Numbered from the stretch's first letter, positions 15,351-24,807 are shown. The stretch: DNA of 35,302 nucleotides from JAAYEL01 sp964345835 (GCA_964345835.1 CAYFSL010000010.1:1-35302); one strand, 5' to 3'. A program made the numbers and translations. The notes: a model not told the origin generated them from the sequence alone.

Positions 15351-15439
15351 ACATTTCTTTTTTTAGTATTATTTTATTTGATATGGTATTATTATAAAAG
15401 GTAAATAGGGAGTATGAAATAGAGAGGAGGGGTTTTATA

Positions 15440-16783
15440 GTGGAAAGAGAAAAGATAGACGAGCTTGTCGGCCTACTTTCAGAAAAGAGATTCAGAGAGC
15501 TAAAGGACGAGCTTATAACCTATAATGAGGCCGATATCGCCATTTTTTTTGAGAGTATTGACTCGCTTAAAGCGGTTGCTGTATTTAGGCTTTTACCTAA
15601 GGACATAGCGGCAGAAACATTTTCCTTTTTCTCTGTTGAGATGCAAAATCACATGATTGAAAGTATGACAAATACTGAAATCACTGAGATTGTTGATAGG
15701 CTTTATATAGATGATGCGGTCGACATGCTAGAGGAATTGCCCGCCAATGTAGTAAGCAGGGTTATGGCTAATTTTTCTGGAAAGAAAAGAAGCATAATAA
15801 ACCAATACCTCCAATATCCTAAGGATTCAGCAGGGTCAATTATGACAGCAGAGTATTTAAATGTGACCCTAGAAGATACGGTAGGAAAAGCAATCCAAAT
15901 GATTAGAGACCTAGGAATGACTAGGGAATCTATATATTCAGTATATATAACAGACGAGAAGATGTTTCTTGAGGGCTTCGTGTCTGTTAGGAGCTTGCTC
16001 CTAAATGAAGATGATGTTAAGCTTAAAGAACTCATTGAAGAAGACGTAATATATGTTAGGACAGATGACGACCAGGAATATGTTGCAAGGCAATTCGCCA
16101 AGTATGGCTTTCTAGCCCTTCCAGTCGTTGATAAAGAAGGTAGACTTGTCGGCCTTGTAACAGTTGATGACGCCATAGATGTCTTGGAAGAAGAGGCTAC
16201 AGAGGACTTTGAAAAGATGGCAGCTATGACTCCATCAGAAAAGCCCTATCTAAAGACATCGGTCTTTACCCTTGCCAAAAATAGGTTTGCCTGGCTTTTA
16301 TTTCTTATGCTTTCGGCAAGCTTTACAGGTTTGATAATAAACAGTTATGAACATTTCCTACTTGGTATTTCAGGTATTTCCGCATTTGTTCCCATGCTGA
16401 CTGGATCTGGTGGTAATGCTGGGGCCCAAGCCTCTACTGTAGAGATACGTAGTATGGCTATAGGGGAAGTTGACCTTCATGACTATCCTAAGGTTTTGCT
16501 GAAAGAGATAGGGGTAGGATTTATCGTTGGTGCAGGTCTTGCAATTGTTAACTTTATAAGGGTAATAATATTTCAACCAGGGCAATATATGGTTTCACTA
16601 ACCGTATCATTAGCATTGATGGCTACGATAATAATTTCAAAGCTGGTAGGCTGTACCCTTCCAATGGTTGCTAAAAAGCTTAATCTGGACCCAACAATCA
16701 TGGCTGCTCCACTTCTTACAACCGTTGTCGATAGTATGTCATTATTAGTTTATGTATATTTTGTCAAGAGTATTTTATATTAG
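15440..16783 (+). CDS. mgtE: MgtE magnesium transporter, copy 1
   Basis: Mg2+ channel/transporter of the inner membrane. The 447 residues follow the family plan: an N-terminal MgtE_N superhelical domain (about 1-130, with LPKDIAAETFSFF and LYIDDAVDMLEELP), a CBS pair (about 135-260, ending GLVTVDDAIDVLEEEATEDFEKMA) that senses Mg2+ inside the cell, a plug helix, and five membrane helices (about 285-447). The GGNAGAQ pore motif near 325-331 and the conserved Asp in TTVVDSMSLL near the C-terminus are present. The start is GTG 15440 after GAGGAGGGG. It is followed after 21 bases by a second, very similar mgtE, and appears to head a run with murA, recD2 and comF. Confidence 0.95.
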   Translation: MEREKIDELVGLLSEKRFRELKDELITYNEADIAIFFESIDSLKAVAVFRLLPKDIAAETFSFFSVEMQNHMIESMTNTEITEIVDRLYIDDAVDMLEELPANVVSRVMANFSGKKRSIINQYLQYPKDSAGSIMTAEYLNVTLEDTVGKAIQMIRDLGMTRESIYSVYITDEKMFLEGFVSVRSLLLNEDDVKLKELIEEDVIYVRTDDDQEYVARQFAKYGFLALPVVDKEGRLVGLVTVDDAIDVLEEEATEDFEKMAAMTPSEKPYLKTSVFTLAKNRFAWLLFLMLSASFTGLIINSYEHFLLGISGISAFVPMLTGSGGNAGAQASTVEIRSMAIGEVDLHDYPKVLLKEIGVGFIVGAGLAIVNFIRVIIFQPGQYMVSLTVSLALMATIIISKLVGCTLPMVAKKLNLDPTIMAAPLLTTVVDSMSLLVYVYFVKSILY

Positions 16784-16804
16784 ATATAGAGGAAAGGGGT
16801 GTAA

Positions 16805-18148
16805 ATGGAAAAGGTAGATATTAATGAGTTAATAACCCTGTTAGACCAAAAGAAGCTAAGAGAATTAAAAGATGAGCTCATAACCTACAATGAAGCAGAT
16901 ATAGCCATATTCTTCGAAGAGATAGATGAGGTTCAAGCGGCCGCTATATTTAGGATCCTTCCTAAGGATATAGCAGCAGAAACATTTTCCTTCTTTTCGT
17001 CTGACTTGCAAAACAAGATAATAGATTCTATGACTAACTCTGAAATAACAGAGATAGTTGAAAAGTTATATATAGATGACGTGGTTGACATGTTGGAAGA
17101 ACTTCCTGCAAATGTTGTTAAAAAGGTCATGGCAAATGTCCCTCAAAATAGGAGGGATATAATAAACCAATACCTTCAATACCCAGAAGATTCAGCAGGA
17201 TCAATCATGACTGCCGAGTATATTTCTATAAAGAAGGAAAATACGGTAGGGTCAGCAATAAAAACCATTAGAAAAAAGGGAATAAATAGCGAATCAATAT
17301 ATACGGTTTATATAACAGATGCCCAAAGAAGGCTTGAAGGTTTTGTATCTGTAAGGACCCTTTTAGTCAATGATGATAGGACTAATATAGTCGACCTTTT
17401 AGAAGAGGATGTCATCTATGTTACGACAACGGATGACCAGGAAGATGTTGCGAGAAAATTTGCCAAATATGGCTTCCTTTCCTTGCCAGTTGTCGACCAA
17501 GAGAGAAGGTTGGTTGGTATCGTAACTATAGACGATGCGGTTGACGTCCTTGAAGAAGAGGCTACAGAAGACTTTGAAAAGATGGCAGCTATGGCTCCAT
17601 CAGAAAAGCCTTATTTGAAAAGTTCCATCTGGGAAATATCAAAGAACCGTTTTCCATGGTTGTTGGTCCTTATGCTATCAGCCACTATTACAGGGATGAT
17701 AATCAACAAGTATGAAGCCTTGCTAGCTGCTATTAGTGGTGTTATGGCCTTTGTGCCTATGTTAACAGATGCTGGTGGTAATGCGGGGGCCCAATCATCA
17801 ACAATGATAATCCGTGGGCTTTCCATCGGGGAAGTAAGTACGGAAGATTATGGTAAAATATTTTTAAAAGAGTTGGGGGTATCAGTTATAGTAGGGGTTG
17901 CCCTTGCAGCAGTTAACTTCTTAAGGATAATCCTTATAGGGTCATTGAGTGCGAAAATTGCCCTAACAGTATCACTTTCTTTAGTGGTAACAATAATTAT
18001 TGCTAAAAGTATCGGAGGACTACTTCCGATAGCGGCTAAGAAACTTAATATGGACCCTGCCATAATGGCGGCTCCATTGATTACGACAATAGTTGATACT
18101 CTATCACTATTAGTTTACTTTTTTTTCGTACAAGAAATATTACTTTAA
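16805..18148 (+). CDS. mgtE: MgtE magnesium transporter, copy 2
   Basis: Tandem paralogue of the preceding gene, with exactly the same length (447 residues) and the same domain order: MgtE_N (1-130), CBS pair (135-260), membrane domain (285-447). The pore motif GGNAGAQ is kept, though the residues before it differ (LTDAGG here, LTGSGG in copy 1). The conserved Asp is in TTIVDTLSLL. MgtE proteins act as dimers, so a heterodimer of the two copies is conceivable. AAAGGGGTG precedes ATG 16805. The stop codon is 12 bases before the murA start, so translation of the two is probably linked. The DNA of the two copies has diverged well, so the duplication is not recent. Confidence 0.95.
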   Translation: MEKVDINELITLLDQKKLRELKDELITYNEADIAIFFEEIDEVQAAAIFRILPKDIAAETFSFFSSDLQNKIIDSMTNSEITEIVEKLYIDDVVDMLEELPANVVKKVMANVPQNRRDIINQYLQYPEDSAGSIMTAEYISIKKENTVGSAIKTIRKKGINSESIYTVYITDAQRRLEGFVSVRTLLVNDDRTNIVDLLEEDVIYVTTTDDQEDVARKFAKYGFLSLPVVDQERRLVGIVTIDDAVDVLEEEATEDFEKMAAMAPSEKPYLKSSIWEISKNRFPWLLVLMLSATITGMIINKYEALLAAISGVMAFVPMLTDAGGNAGAQSSTMIIRGLSIGEVSTEDYGKIFLKELGVSVIVGVALAAVNFLRIILIGSLSAKIALTVSLSLVVTIIIAKSIGGLLPIAAKKLNMDPAIMAAPLITTIVDTLSLLVYFFFVQEILL

Positions 18149-18160
18149 TTGGGGGAAGAT

Positions 18161-19426
18161 ATGGAATTTATTAGAGTTAAAAAAAGTCAACCTTTAAGAG
18201 GTGAGGTGACTATAGATGGTGCTAAAAACACCGCTTTACCAATATTAGCGGCATCCTTACTTAACGATAAGGAAACAATAATTGACGATATACCTCCTCT
18301 AAAAGATATTGAGGTTATGGTAAAAACTTTGCGTTCTTTAGGGGCTGAAGTCGATTATCTATCAGAAAAAAAACTGAGGATATTTGTTCCGGAGATAAAG
18401 ACTACTATAACACCTATAGATTTAATGGACCAAATGAGGGCGTCATTCCTAGTTATGGGTCCCCTTCTTGCTAGGATGGGACAGGCTATAAATGGTTTAC
18501 CTGGAGGCTGCCAAATAGGGGCTAGGCCAATAGACCTGCATCTAAAAGGATTCAGGGCTCTAGGGGCAGAAGTGATAGAAAAGCATGACAAAATTGAAGT
18601 AAGGACAGAAGGAAGGCTAAAGGGAGGAAAGGTCTATCTAGATTTTCCTTCAGTCGGAGCTACAGAAAATCTTATGATGGCGGCTGTCCTTGCAGAAGGC
18701 GAAACAATCATTGAAAACGCAGCTAAAGAACCAGAAATAGTTGACCTTTCTAACTTCCTATCAAAAATGGGAGCAGAGATAAGGGGGGCAGGAACTTCAA
18801 CCATATATATCCAAGGGGTTAAGGAACTAAAGCCTGCAGAACATAGGATAATTCCAGATAGGATTGAGGCTTCAACCTATATGGTAGCCGCTGCTATGAC
18901 AGGTGGAGATGTCCTAGTAAAAAATGTAATAGCTTCTCACATTAGGCCGGTAATAGCTAAGCTAACTGAAATGGGTTGTGATGTAATAGAAGACCCTGAT
19001 GAAGACGCTATAAGGGTAAGGTCTACAGGTAAGCTAGTTGGAACAAATATAAGAACCCTTCCTTATCCAGGTTTTCCTACAGATGTACAAGCGCAAATGA
19101 TGACCCTTATGACTATAGCAGAAGGGGAGTCAATCGTGGAGGAAACCGTCTTTGAAAATAGGTTTATGCATGTTGAGGAGCTTAGGAAGATGATGGCCCT
19201 AATAGTAACTGATGGTAATGAAGCTAGAGTCATGGGAGTAACTTCGCTTAAGGGTGCTGAGGTAAAGGCTACAGACCTAAGGGCTGGTGCATCTATGATT
19301 ATTGCTGGGCTTGTAGCGGAAGGTCAGACTGATGTTCATGACATTTACCACATCCAAAGGGGCTATCATGACATTGTTGGAAAGCTTAAGGGGCTTGGTG
19401 CCGATATAGAATTAATAAAAGAATAG
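18161..19426 (+). CDS. murA: UDP-N-acetylglucosamine 1-carboxyvinyltransferase
   Basis: First committed enzyme of peptidoglycan synthesis in the cytoplasm: transfers enolpyruvate from phosphoenolpyruvate to UDP-GlcNAc; the usual fosfomycin target. The protein is 421 residues, full length. Lys22-Asn23 in DGAKNTALPI bind substrate, and the active-site loop carries Cys117 in GGCQIGARP, the fosfomycin-sensitive type rather than the Asp variant. RADLRAG-like TDLRAGASMI appears near 370-380. ATG 18161 follows GGGGGAAG by 4 bases; an in-frame TTG at 18149 overlaps that ribosome site and is unlikely. The gene follows mgtE copy 2 by 12 bases and precedes recD2 by 8, so it belongs to a tight operon. 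Confidence 0.96.
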   Translation: MEFIRVKKSQPLRGEVTIDGAKNTALPILAASLLNDKETIIDDIPPLKDIEVMVKTLRSLGAEVDYLSEKKLRIFVPEIKTTITPIDLMDQMRASFLVMGPLLARMGQAINGLPGGCQIGARPIDLHLKGFRALGAEVIEKHDKIEVRTEGRLKGGKVYLDFPSVGATENLMMAAVLAEGETIIENAAKEPEIVDLSNFLSKMGAEIRGAGTSTIYIQGVKELKPAEHRIIPDRIEASTYMVAAAMTGGDVLVKNVIASHIRPVIAKLTEMGCDVIEDPDEDAIRVRSTGKLVGTNIRTLPYPGFPTDVQAQMMTLMTIAEGESIVEETVFENRFMHVEELRKMMALIVTDGNEARVMGVTSLKGAEVKATDLRAGASMIIAGLVAEGQTDVHDIYHIQRGYHDIVGKLKGLGADIELIKE

Positions 19427-19434
19427 GAGCGATT

Positions 19435-21642
19435 ATGTTAGAGGTTGAAGGGGTTGTAGTTGACATCATCTTTAGGAATGAAGACAACTACTACACAGTA
19501 TTAAAATTAGATACAAGTGATGGCCTAATAACTGCCGTTGGTAAATTAATCAGCGTAGCCATAGGCGACAACATAGAAGTATCAGGCAACCTCGTATACC
19601 ATGATCAATATGGAGAGCAAATCTCCATCTCAAAGTACAGGATAAAAATGCCTACGACTATAGTACAAGTGGAAAAGTACTTAGCCTCAGGCATTTTTCC
19701 ATTTATAGGTAAAAAAACCGCCAAGGAAATAGTCAAGATGTATGGGGAAAATACCCTAGACATAATAACCGCAGATAAGTCAGCCCTACTTAAGATAAAA
19801 GGGCTAGGCAAGAAAAGAGTAGATAAGATTCACAAGATCCTTTTAGAAGAATTAGAATCCAGAGAAATACTTATCTACCTCCAGGGATTAGGCTTAGGAA
19901 ATAAGACAGCTTCCCTTATTTACAAGACCTATAAAGAGAGGGCTATCGAAGTGATTAAAGAGAACCCCTATGCTCTTATTGATGACATAAAAGGAATTGG
20001 TTTTAAGATTGCAGATGAGATTGCCCTAAAAAACAAGGTTGAAAAGACAGACCTATTTAGGATAAGTGCTGGTGTTGTATACTATCTAGACCTAGAGGCT
20101 ATGTCCAATGGTAACTGCTACATAGAAAAAGAACAGATGCTTTCAGACCTGGCAAGGCTTTTAGAAATTGATTCCAGCTATGTCGAGTCGGCCTTAGTCC
20201 AGCTTGAGATTACTGGAAAGATAAAGCTAATAGACAGGGAAGGACTTAAGGCTGTATATGCTGGGAATATATACGAAAAAGAGCAAAATATAGTATCAAA
20301 TATCCTCAGATTAACCCTTGACCACCAAAAAGAAAGCTCTGACATTGAGTTAGACTTAGAGGAAAAAGCAGGATTTTCCTACTCTGAAAAGCAGAAGGAG
20401 GCTATTTTAGAGGCGGTATATAAAAAAATATTAATAATAACGGGAGGACCTGGTACCGGGAAAACAACTATAATAAAGGGGGTAATAGACCTCCTAGAAA
20501 AAATGGGGCAGTCATATTACCTATGTGCACCGACAGGTAGGGCTGCAAAGAGGATGGAGGAGTCAACAGGCCAGAAGGCTTCAACTATCCATAGGCTCCT
20601 AGGCTTTAAGGGCTTGGACCAAGAAGATATAAGGCCAGAATACAACAAGGACAACCCCCTTCCTGTCGATGTGATTATAGTAGATGAAGTTTCTATGATA
20701 GATATTTTTCTTATGTCGGACTTAGTTGAGGCGGTTGATGACCTTAGCAGGTTAATTTTAGTAGGGGACGTTGACCAGTTGCCTTCAGTTGGACCAGGCA
20801 ATGTTCTTAAAGACCTTATAGACTCTAAGGTTATTACAACAATCCAGCTAGATACAATCTTTAGGCAGGGAGAAAGTTCCAATATAGTAAAAAATGCCCA
20901 CTTGATTAATAAGGGAAGACTCCCTATTCTCAATGAAAAGGGCAAGGACTTTTTCTTCATAAAAACTAGAAATGATGATGAAAGCCTAAATACAATTCTT
21001 GATTTAGCATCTAGAAGGCTTCCAAGCTATTATAAAATAGATCCTATGAAGGATATCCAGGTTCTTTCAGCCATGAAAAAGGGAATCTGTGGAGTTGAAA
21101 ACTTAAATAAGAGTCTCCAAGACAGGATTAATCCAGCTAGAGAAGGCAAGGAAGAGATAGAAAATGCCAGGTTTATCTTTAGGGAGGGTGACAAGGTTAT
21201 GCAGGTTAAAAATGACTACGACCTGGAGATGAAGGACCAATTTGGAAATGTTCAAAAGGGGGTCTACAACGGCGATATAGGATTTATAAGGAATAGCTTT
21301 AAGGACAATGGTGAGTTAGAGGTCATAATCGATGAAAAAAAGGTTAGCTATGACTATAAAGCCTTATCGGAGTTAAGTCTAGCTTATGCCATAACCATTC
21401 ACAAGTCCCAGGGATCGGAATTTCCAGTTGTTATAATTCCAATGGTTCAAGGACCATATATGCTACTGTCAAGAAACATCCTCTACACAGCTATTACCAG
21501 GGCTAAGAAGCTGGTGGTCTTGGTGGGAGATGAAAGGATAATGAGGAGGATGATTGATAACAACTTTAGGCAGAACCGTAATTCCAGCCTGGCCTACTAC
21601 CTTAAGACTAGCTATCAATTTTTTGAAAAAGATGATACTTGA
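19435..21642 (+). CDS. recD2: RecD2-type ATP-dependent DNA helicase
   Basis: Superfamily 1B 5'-3' DNA helicase of the RecD2 (RecD/TraA) class, found in bacteria such as Bacillus and Deinococcus and involved in replication fork and repair work independent of RecBC. The 735 residues contain an N-terminal OB-like domain (1-75), helix-hairpin-helix repeats (about 85-200, KIKGLGKKRVDKI, DDIKGIGFKIADEIA), Walker A GGPGTGKTT (about 337-345), Walker B VDEVSMID (about 420-427), the arginine-rich GDVDQLPSVGPG motif III, and C-terminal TIHKSQGSEFPVVI and YTAITRAKK motifs. AGGAGCG precedes ATG 19435. The 3' end overlaps the start of comF by 11 bases. Confidence 0.94.
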   Translation: MLEVEGVVVDIIFRNEDNYYTVLKLDTSDGLITAVGKLISVAIGDNIEVSGNLVYHDQYGEQISISKYRIKMPTTIVQVEKYLASGIFPFIGKKTAKEIVKMYGENTLDIITADKSALLKIKGLGKKRVDKIHKILLEELESREILIYLQGLGLGNKTASLIYKTYKERAIEVIKENPYALIDDIKGIGFKIADEIALKNKVEKTDLFRISAGVVYYLDLEAMSNGNCYIEKEQMLSDLARLLEIDSSYVESALVQLEITGKIKLIDREGLKAVYAGNIYEKEQNIVSNILRLTLDHQKESSDIELDLEEKAGFSYSEKQKEAILEAVYKKILIITGGPGTGKTTIIKGVIDLLEKMGQSYYLCAPTGRAAKRMEESTGQKASTIHRLLGFKGLDQEDIRPEYNKDNPLPVDVIIVDEVSMIDIFLMSDLVEAVDDLSRLILVGDVDQLPSVGPGNVLKDLIDSKVITTIQLDTIFRQGESSNIVKNAHLINKGRLPILNEKGKDFFFIKTRNDDESLNTILDLASRRLPSYYKIDPMKDIQVLSAMKKGICGVENLNKSLQDRINPAREGKEEIENARFIFREGDKVMQVKNDYDLEMKDQFGNVQKGVYNGDIGFIRNSFKDNGELEVIIDEKKVSYDYKALSELSLAYAITIHKSQGSEFPVVIIPMVQGPYMLLSRNILYTAITRAKKLVVLVGDERIMRRMIDNNFRQNRNSSLAYYLKTSYQFFEKDDT

Positions 21643-22282
21643 TTATTTATTTATGGACCAGGACACCTGTAGGATTTGCCTAGAAGAAAGGACTAATTCC
21701 TTCATTTGCCAGTCCTGCTTAGATAGGCTAGAATTTATTGATGGAAAGCACGAGATAGAAGGGGGGATAGTTTATTACCCCCTTTTTTATAACAATCTTT
21801 TGAAGGACCTCGTAAGGGCATTTAAATTCCAGGGAAAAACCTATTTGTTAAAGCCCTTAGGCTTAATCCTATATGAATTTTATAAGGCGAAAGAAGATAT
21901 TTTGACTGCTGACTACATCAGCTATATTCCCATGAATAGGAAGGCTATTTTTAAGAGGGGCTACAACCAGGCCCAGCTTTTGGCTGAAGAATTATCTAAT
22001 TATACAGGGATAAGACTACTTGAGACAGTGGATAAGGTTAAGCCCACAAAAGAACAAAATAAGCTTGGAGTAAAGGATAGGAGAAAAAACTTGTTGGGAT
22101 CCTATAGGGTCAAAAAGGGCTTAAGCCTAGAGGGTAAGACTCTTTTATTAGTTGATGATCTTGTTACAAGTGGGAGTACTCTTGAGGCATGTGGGCAGGT
22201 TATTTTGGAGGAATATTCTTGTCAATTGAAGTATTTAACCTTAGCCTCAAGCCAGATTGATGGCAACCAGGAGATGGAGTAA
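21632..22282 (+). CDS. comF: ComF family phosphoribosyltransferase-like protein
   Basis: ComF-type protein (216 residues) linked in other bacteria to DNA uptake and to handling of incoming single-stranded DNA. It has an N-terminal four-cysteine zinc finger (Cys-x2-Cys in CRIC, Cys-x2-Cys in CQSC, about 12-31) and a C-terminal phosphoribosyltransferase fold with the PRPP-loop motif LLVDDLVTSGST (about 171-182) and the RGYNQAQLLAE stretch (about 110-120). ATG 21632 overlaps the recD2 stop and is taken as the start by translational coupling; ATG 21653 just before the zinc finger is the alternative. Neither has a clear ribosome site. It is the last gene of the mgtE-mgtE-murA-recD2-comF run. Confidence 0.9.
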   Translation: MILDYLFMDQDTCRICLEERTNSFICQSCLDRLEFIDGKHEIEGGIVYYPLFYNNLLKDLVRAFKFQGKTYLLKPLGLILYEFYKAKEDILTADYISYIPMNRKAIFKRGYNQAQLLAEELSNYTGIRLLETVDKVKPTKEQNKLGVKDRRKNLLGSYRVKKGLSLEGKTLLLVDDLVTSGSTLEACGQVILEEYSCQLKYLTLASSQIDGNQEME

Positions 22283-22301
22283 TAGAAATATCGCAAATAA
22301 A

Positions 22302-22370
22302 AACCAGGGGGTCATTTTGCTTAAAGCTGCCTAAAAGCAAGCTTAAGTAAATAAAGCTTATCCCCTGGTT
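22302..22370. terminator. Bidirectional terminator between comF and the YihY gene
   Basis: AACCAGGGG (22302-22310) pairs with CCCCTGGTT (22362-22370); smaller GCTT/AAGC stems sit in the long loop. T-rich bases follow on both strands, more strongly on the minus strand (TTTTTATTT), which fits two convergent genes. Confidence 0.65.
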
Positions 22371-22435
22371 CATTTAATTTACAAATTATTTAATTTTTTG
22401 TTTTCTGAAATCTTTTAATAGTCTTGTTCTAAGAT

Positions 22436-23398
22436 CTATTCTTTAACCTTTTTGTTGACTTCCATTATGGAGGCTATCAGTTCGGCACCGATAATAATAG
22501 CCTGACAAATCATTAAGAGCCATACCAAAAGGGCCAAGATACCAGCCATGGACCCATAGTAGAGGTTCATTTTTGATAGGTTTTGGGCGTAGGAATAGAT
22601 AGTTGTAATAAGGGCGATTGCTATGGATGTGAACAAAGAACCTATTAGGGCGGGCCCAAAGGGAATCTTGTGGTCCTTATCTACAGCAGGTGCAAACTTA
22701 TAAAAGAAAAGAAACATCAGGCTCATCATTATCAATGGGATTAGAGATAAAAAACCCTGCAAGAGAAAGTCATATAGCTTGGGAAAAACTTCCTCAATCT
22801 TAATATATTGTTCTAAAAAACCTATTATTCTTTCATTAAATACGTTAAATACCAATAGGGCAACTAGGATTAAGCAAAAGCCTATAAGGTAAACCAGACC
22901 AAAGGCCTTATCGAAGATAAAGGACTTATTCTTATTTATCCCAAAAATTTCATTTAAAGTATTTACCAAGCCTGAAAACCCCCTTGACCCAAGCCACATC
23001 CAAGAAATTAGGGCTAATAAAGAAAGGCTAGAGGACCTGATACTTATCATACCTGTTAAGAGGTTTTGAAGGATATATTTACTGCTATCTGGTAGGTAGT
23101 TGATTGCCTTAAATAGGGAGTCCTCAAAGCCTGGATTAACTAAAGCCAGAACTTGAGACAAGAATATCAGCATGGGGATTAGGGACAGGAGGATACTGTA
23201 GGCTAGAAAGCTTGATGTATAGGAAAAGTTCGACTTTTTAATCCTTTTAACAAGGGTTTTAACAATCCTATAAATCTTTTTATCCTTTGTTTTTTCATCG
23301 ATTTTATCTTCTATTTTATCGATAATGTTATTTGCTTCATGGTTATTTTTTTCACCGGTAGAAGTTTCTTTGTTCTTATCTATAATATTTTTATTCAT
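22436..23398 (-). CDS. YihY/BrkB family inner membrane protein
   Basis: Integral membrane protein of 320 residues in the YihY/virulence factor BrkB family (once wrongly called ribonuclease BN); its transport or structural role is unknown. An unusual N-terminal 50 residues are rich in Lys, Asn, Asp and Glu and should lie in the cytoplasm. Six or so membrane helices follow (about 58-85, 115-135, 160-185, 205-235, 245-270 and 285-310). Family marks are FSYTSSFLAYSILLSLIPM (about 57-75), WLGSRGFSGLVNTLNEIFG (about 135-153) and YYGSMAGILALLVWL near the C-terminus. AAGGAAGG precedes its start codon by 6 bases. It is transcribed divergently from the gene at 23529. Confidence 0.88.
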   Translation of the reverse strand: MNKNIIDKNKETSTGEKNNHEANNIIDKIEDKIDEKTKDKKIYRIVKTLVKRIKKSNFSYTSSFLAYSILLSLIPMLIFLSQVLALVNPGFEDSLFKAINYLPDSSKYILQNLLTGMISIRSSSLSLLALISWMWLGSRGFSGLVNTLNEIFGINKNKSFIFDKAFGLVYLIGFCLILVALLVFNVFNERIIGFLEQYIKIEEVFPKLYDFLLQGFLSLIPLIMMSLMFLFFYKFAPAVDKDHKIPFGPALIGSLFTSIAIALITTIYSYAQNLSKMNLYYGSMAGILALLVWLLMICQAIIIGAELIASIMEVNKKVKE

Positions 23399-23496
23399 TA
23401 ATACCTTCCTTGTTAACTTATTTTGAAAATTATTATATAGATACCATTATACTATTCTTTTGACTTATATTATTATTTTAAGTAGATAATATTGTG

Positions 23497-23505
23497 TGTT
23501 ATAAT
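23497..23505 (+). promoter_or_regulatory. Extended -10 promoter of the beta-lactamase-like gene
   Basis: TGTTATAAT is an extended -10 with a perfect TATAAT (23500-23505). No good -35 is present; the transcript would have a leader of about 17 bases. The 23399-23496 stretch is AT-rich and must also hold the minus-strand promoter of the YihY gene. Confidence 0.45.
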
Positions 23506-23528
23506 TTGAAATATGACTGGAGATAGGT

Positions 23529-24752
23529 ATGAATAGAAGAGAAAAAACAAATAGAGATAGATATAAAGGGGATTCAAAAAAGGTGAATCCAGCAAGGGCT
23601 AACTTAAATAATAAGGACCCCTATAGGGGGGATAAAGAACACCAGTTGGCCAGGAGGAGAAAAATCCTAAGAGAAAAAAGAGCTATTAGGAGGAAGGCTA
23701 GGAATAGGAGGTTGATAGGACTTTTTGCCTTAGTTGCTATAATAATCATCGCTTTAGTCCTTATATTTTCAAAAAAATCTAGTAAGAATCCTAGTGACGA
23801 TAAGAATAATGGTGGGGTCAGTAGTCAGGAGTCAGGGGTTAATAAAAAGAAACCGATTAAACCTGAAGCAAGTCTAGAGGAAAAGACTCAAGACTTCGAC
23901 AAAAGAATTAGAGATTTTATCAAGGATAATAAGCTAGACAAGGACAAGCTATCAATAGCTTATTATAATCTCGACAAGGGGGATGCCTTGTCCTATAATG
24001 ACGGCGGAATTTATAGGATGGGAAGGTCCAACGACTTTATGCTGGGGATTTTACTTTATGACCTGGAAGGGACCAACGGGATTAACCTTGATGAAAAAGT
24101 AAGTCTAATTAAGAAAGAAGATAAGGATAAAAAGAATAAAAAGGATAGAAAAGATAAGAATAAAATTGATGATAATGATGATAATATAGATAAGTCATAT
24201 ACAATTAGAGGTCTCATAAAGATGATGGTTCAAGTTGGAAGCAGTGAAGCCAGGGAAACACTTACTAAATACATTGAAGATAAGACTTCAAAGTATTGGT
24301 ATGATGCCCTTAGCGATAATTACAAAATCCAGCTTAATTATAAGAATGAAATGAGTCAAAAAGATGCTATGGTAATGATAAGGAGGCTTTTTAATCAAAG
24401 GAACCTTACACATGAAGAAAGAGCTAAGTTGGAACAAGATCTTGCAAGTAGGACGAATGACGACAAGATGAAAGAAAGGATTAAAGAACAGACTAAAGAA
24501 AAAGTCTATACCTACCAGGAGCTTATAAACTTTATGGCGGCATCTAAGTCGGAGGCAGGGATTGACCCAGACCTAATTAACAAGGCCCTATTTAGCGAAA
24601 ATTATGGGTCTGATTATGGGGATAGGAGTCTCTTGGGGTATGCCTTGGGAGAGGATAAATACCTTTACCTTATACTTTCTAAAAACACAAATAAGGATAT
24701 GGTTTATAAGGCCTTATCTATGATTAATAGTTTCCATGACTATTACAACTAA
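23529..24752 (+). CDS. Membrane-anchored, probably inactive class A beta-lactamase-like protein
   Basis: A 407-residue protein with a very basic cytoplasmic N-terminus (1-61, many Arg and Lys), one membrane helix (62-80), a charged linker (81-120), and an outer domain (about 120-407) that follows the layout of class A beta-lactamase-like serine hydrolases: a first strand pair LSIAYYNLDKGDALSYND, then a helix where the nucleophile would be, and a C-terminal LGYALGEDKYLYLILS strand region. The SxxK motif is replaced: RSNDF puts Phe at the Lys position (Ser167, Phe170). The SDN position reads GSS, and no KTG is visible. A Lys/Asp-rich insert (194-222) is unusual. It is therefore probably a non-catalytic wall- or ligand-binding protein; the fold call itself is only moderately secure. 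GGAGATAGG precedes ATG 23529. Confidence 0.6.
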   Translation: MNRREKTNRDRYKGDSKKVNPARANLNNKDPYRGDKEHQLARRRKILREKRAIRRKARNRRLIGLFALVAIIIIALVLIFSKKSSKNPSDDKNNGGVSSQESGVNKKKPIKPEASLEEKTQDFDKRIRDFIKDNKLDKDKLSIAYYNLDKGDALSYNDGGIYRMGRSNDFMLGILLYDLEGTNGINLDEKVSLIKKEDKDKKNKKDRKDKNKIDDNDDNIDKSYTIRGLIKMMVQVGSSEARETLTKYIEDKTSKYWYDALSDNYKIQLNYKNEMSQKDAMVMIRRLFNQRNLTHEERAKLEQDLASRTNDDKMKERIKEQTKEKVYTYQELINFMAASKSEAGIDPDLINKALFSENYGSDYGDRSLLGYALGEDKYLYLILSKNTNKDMVYKALSMINSFHDYYN

Positions 24753-24807
24753 TTGTTTGGCCAGACCAGGAGGATAAATATAAGAAAATAACTATATTTA
24801 AAACGAT

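Noticed and set aside
15189..15439. M-box Mg2+ riboswitch before mgtE
   Set aside because: The conserved M-box sequence blocks could not be found; only hairpins with T-rich tails are present.
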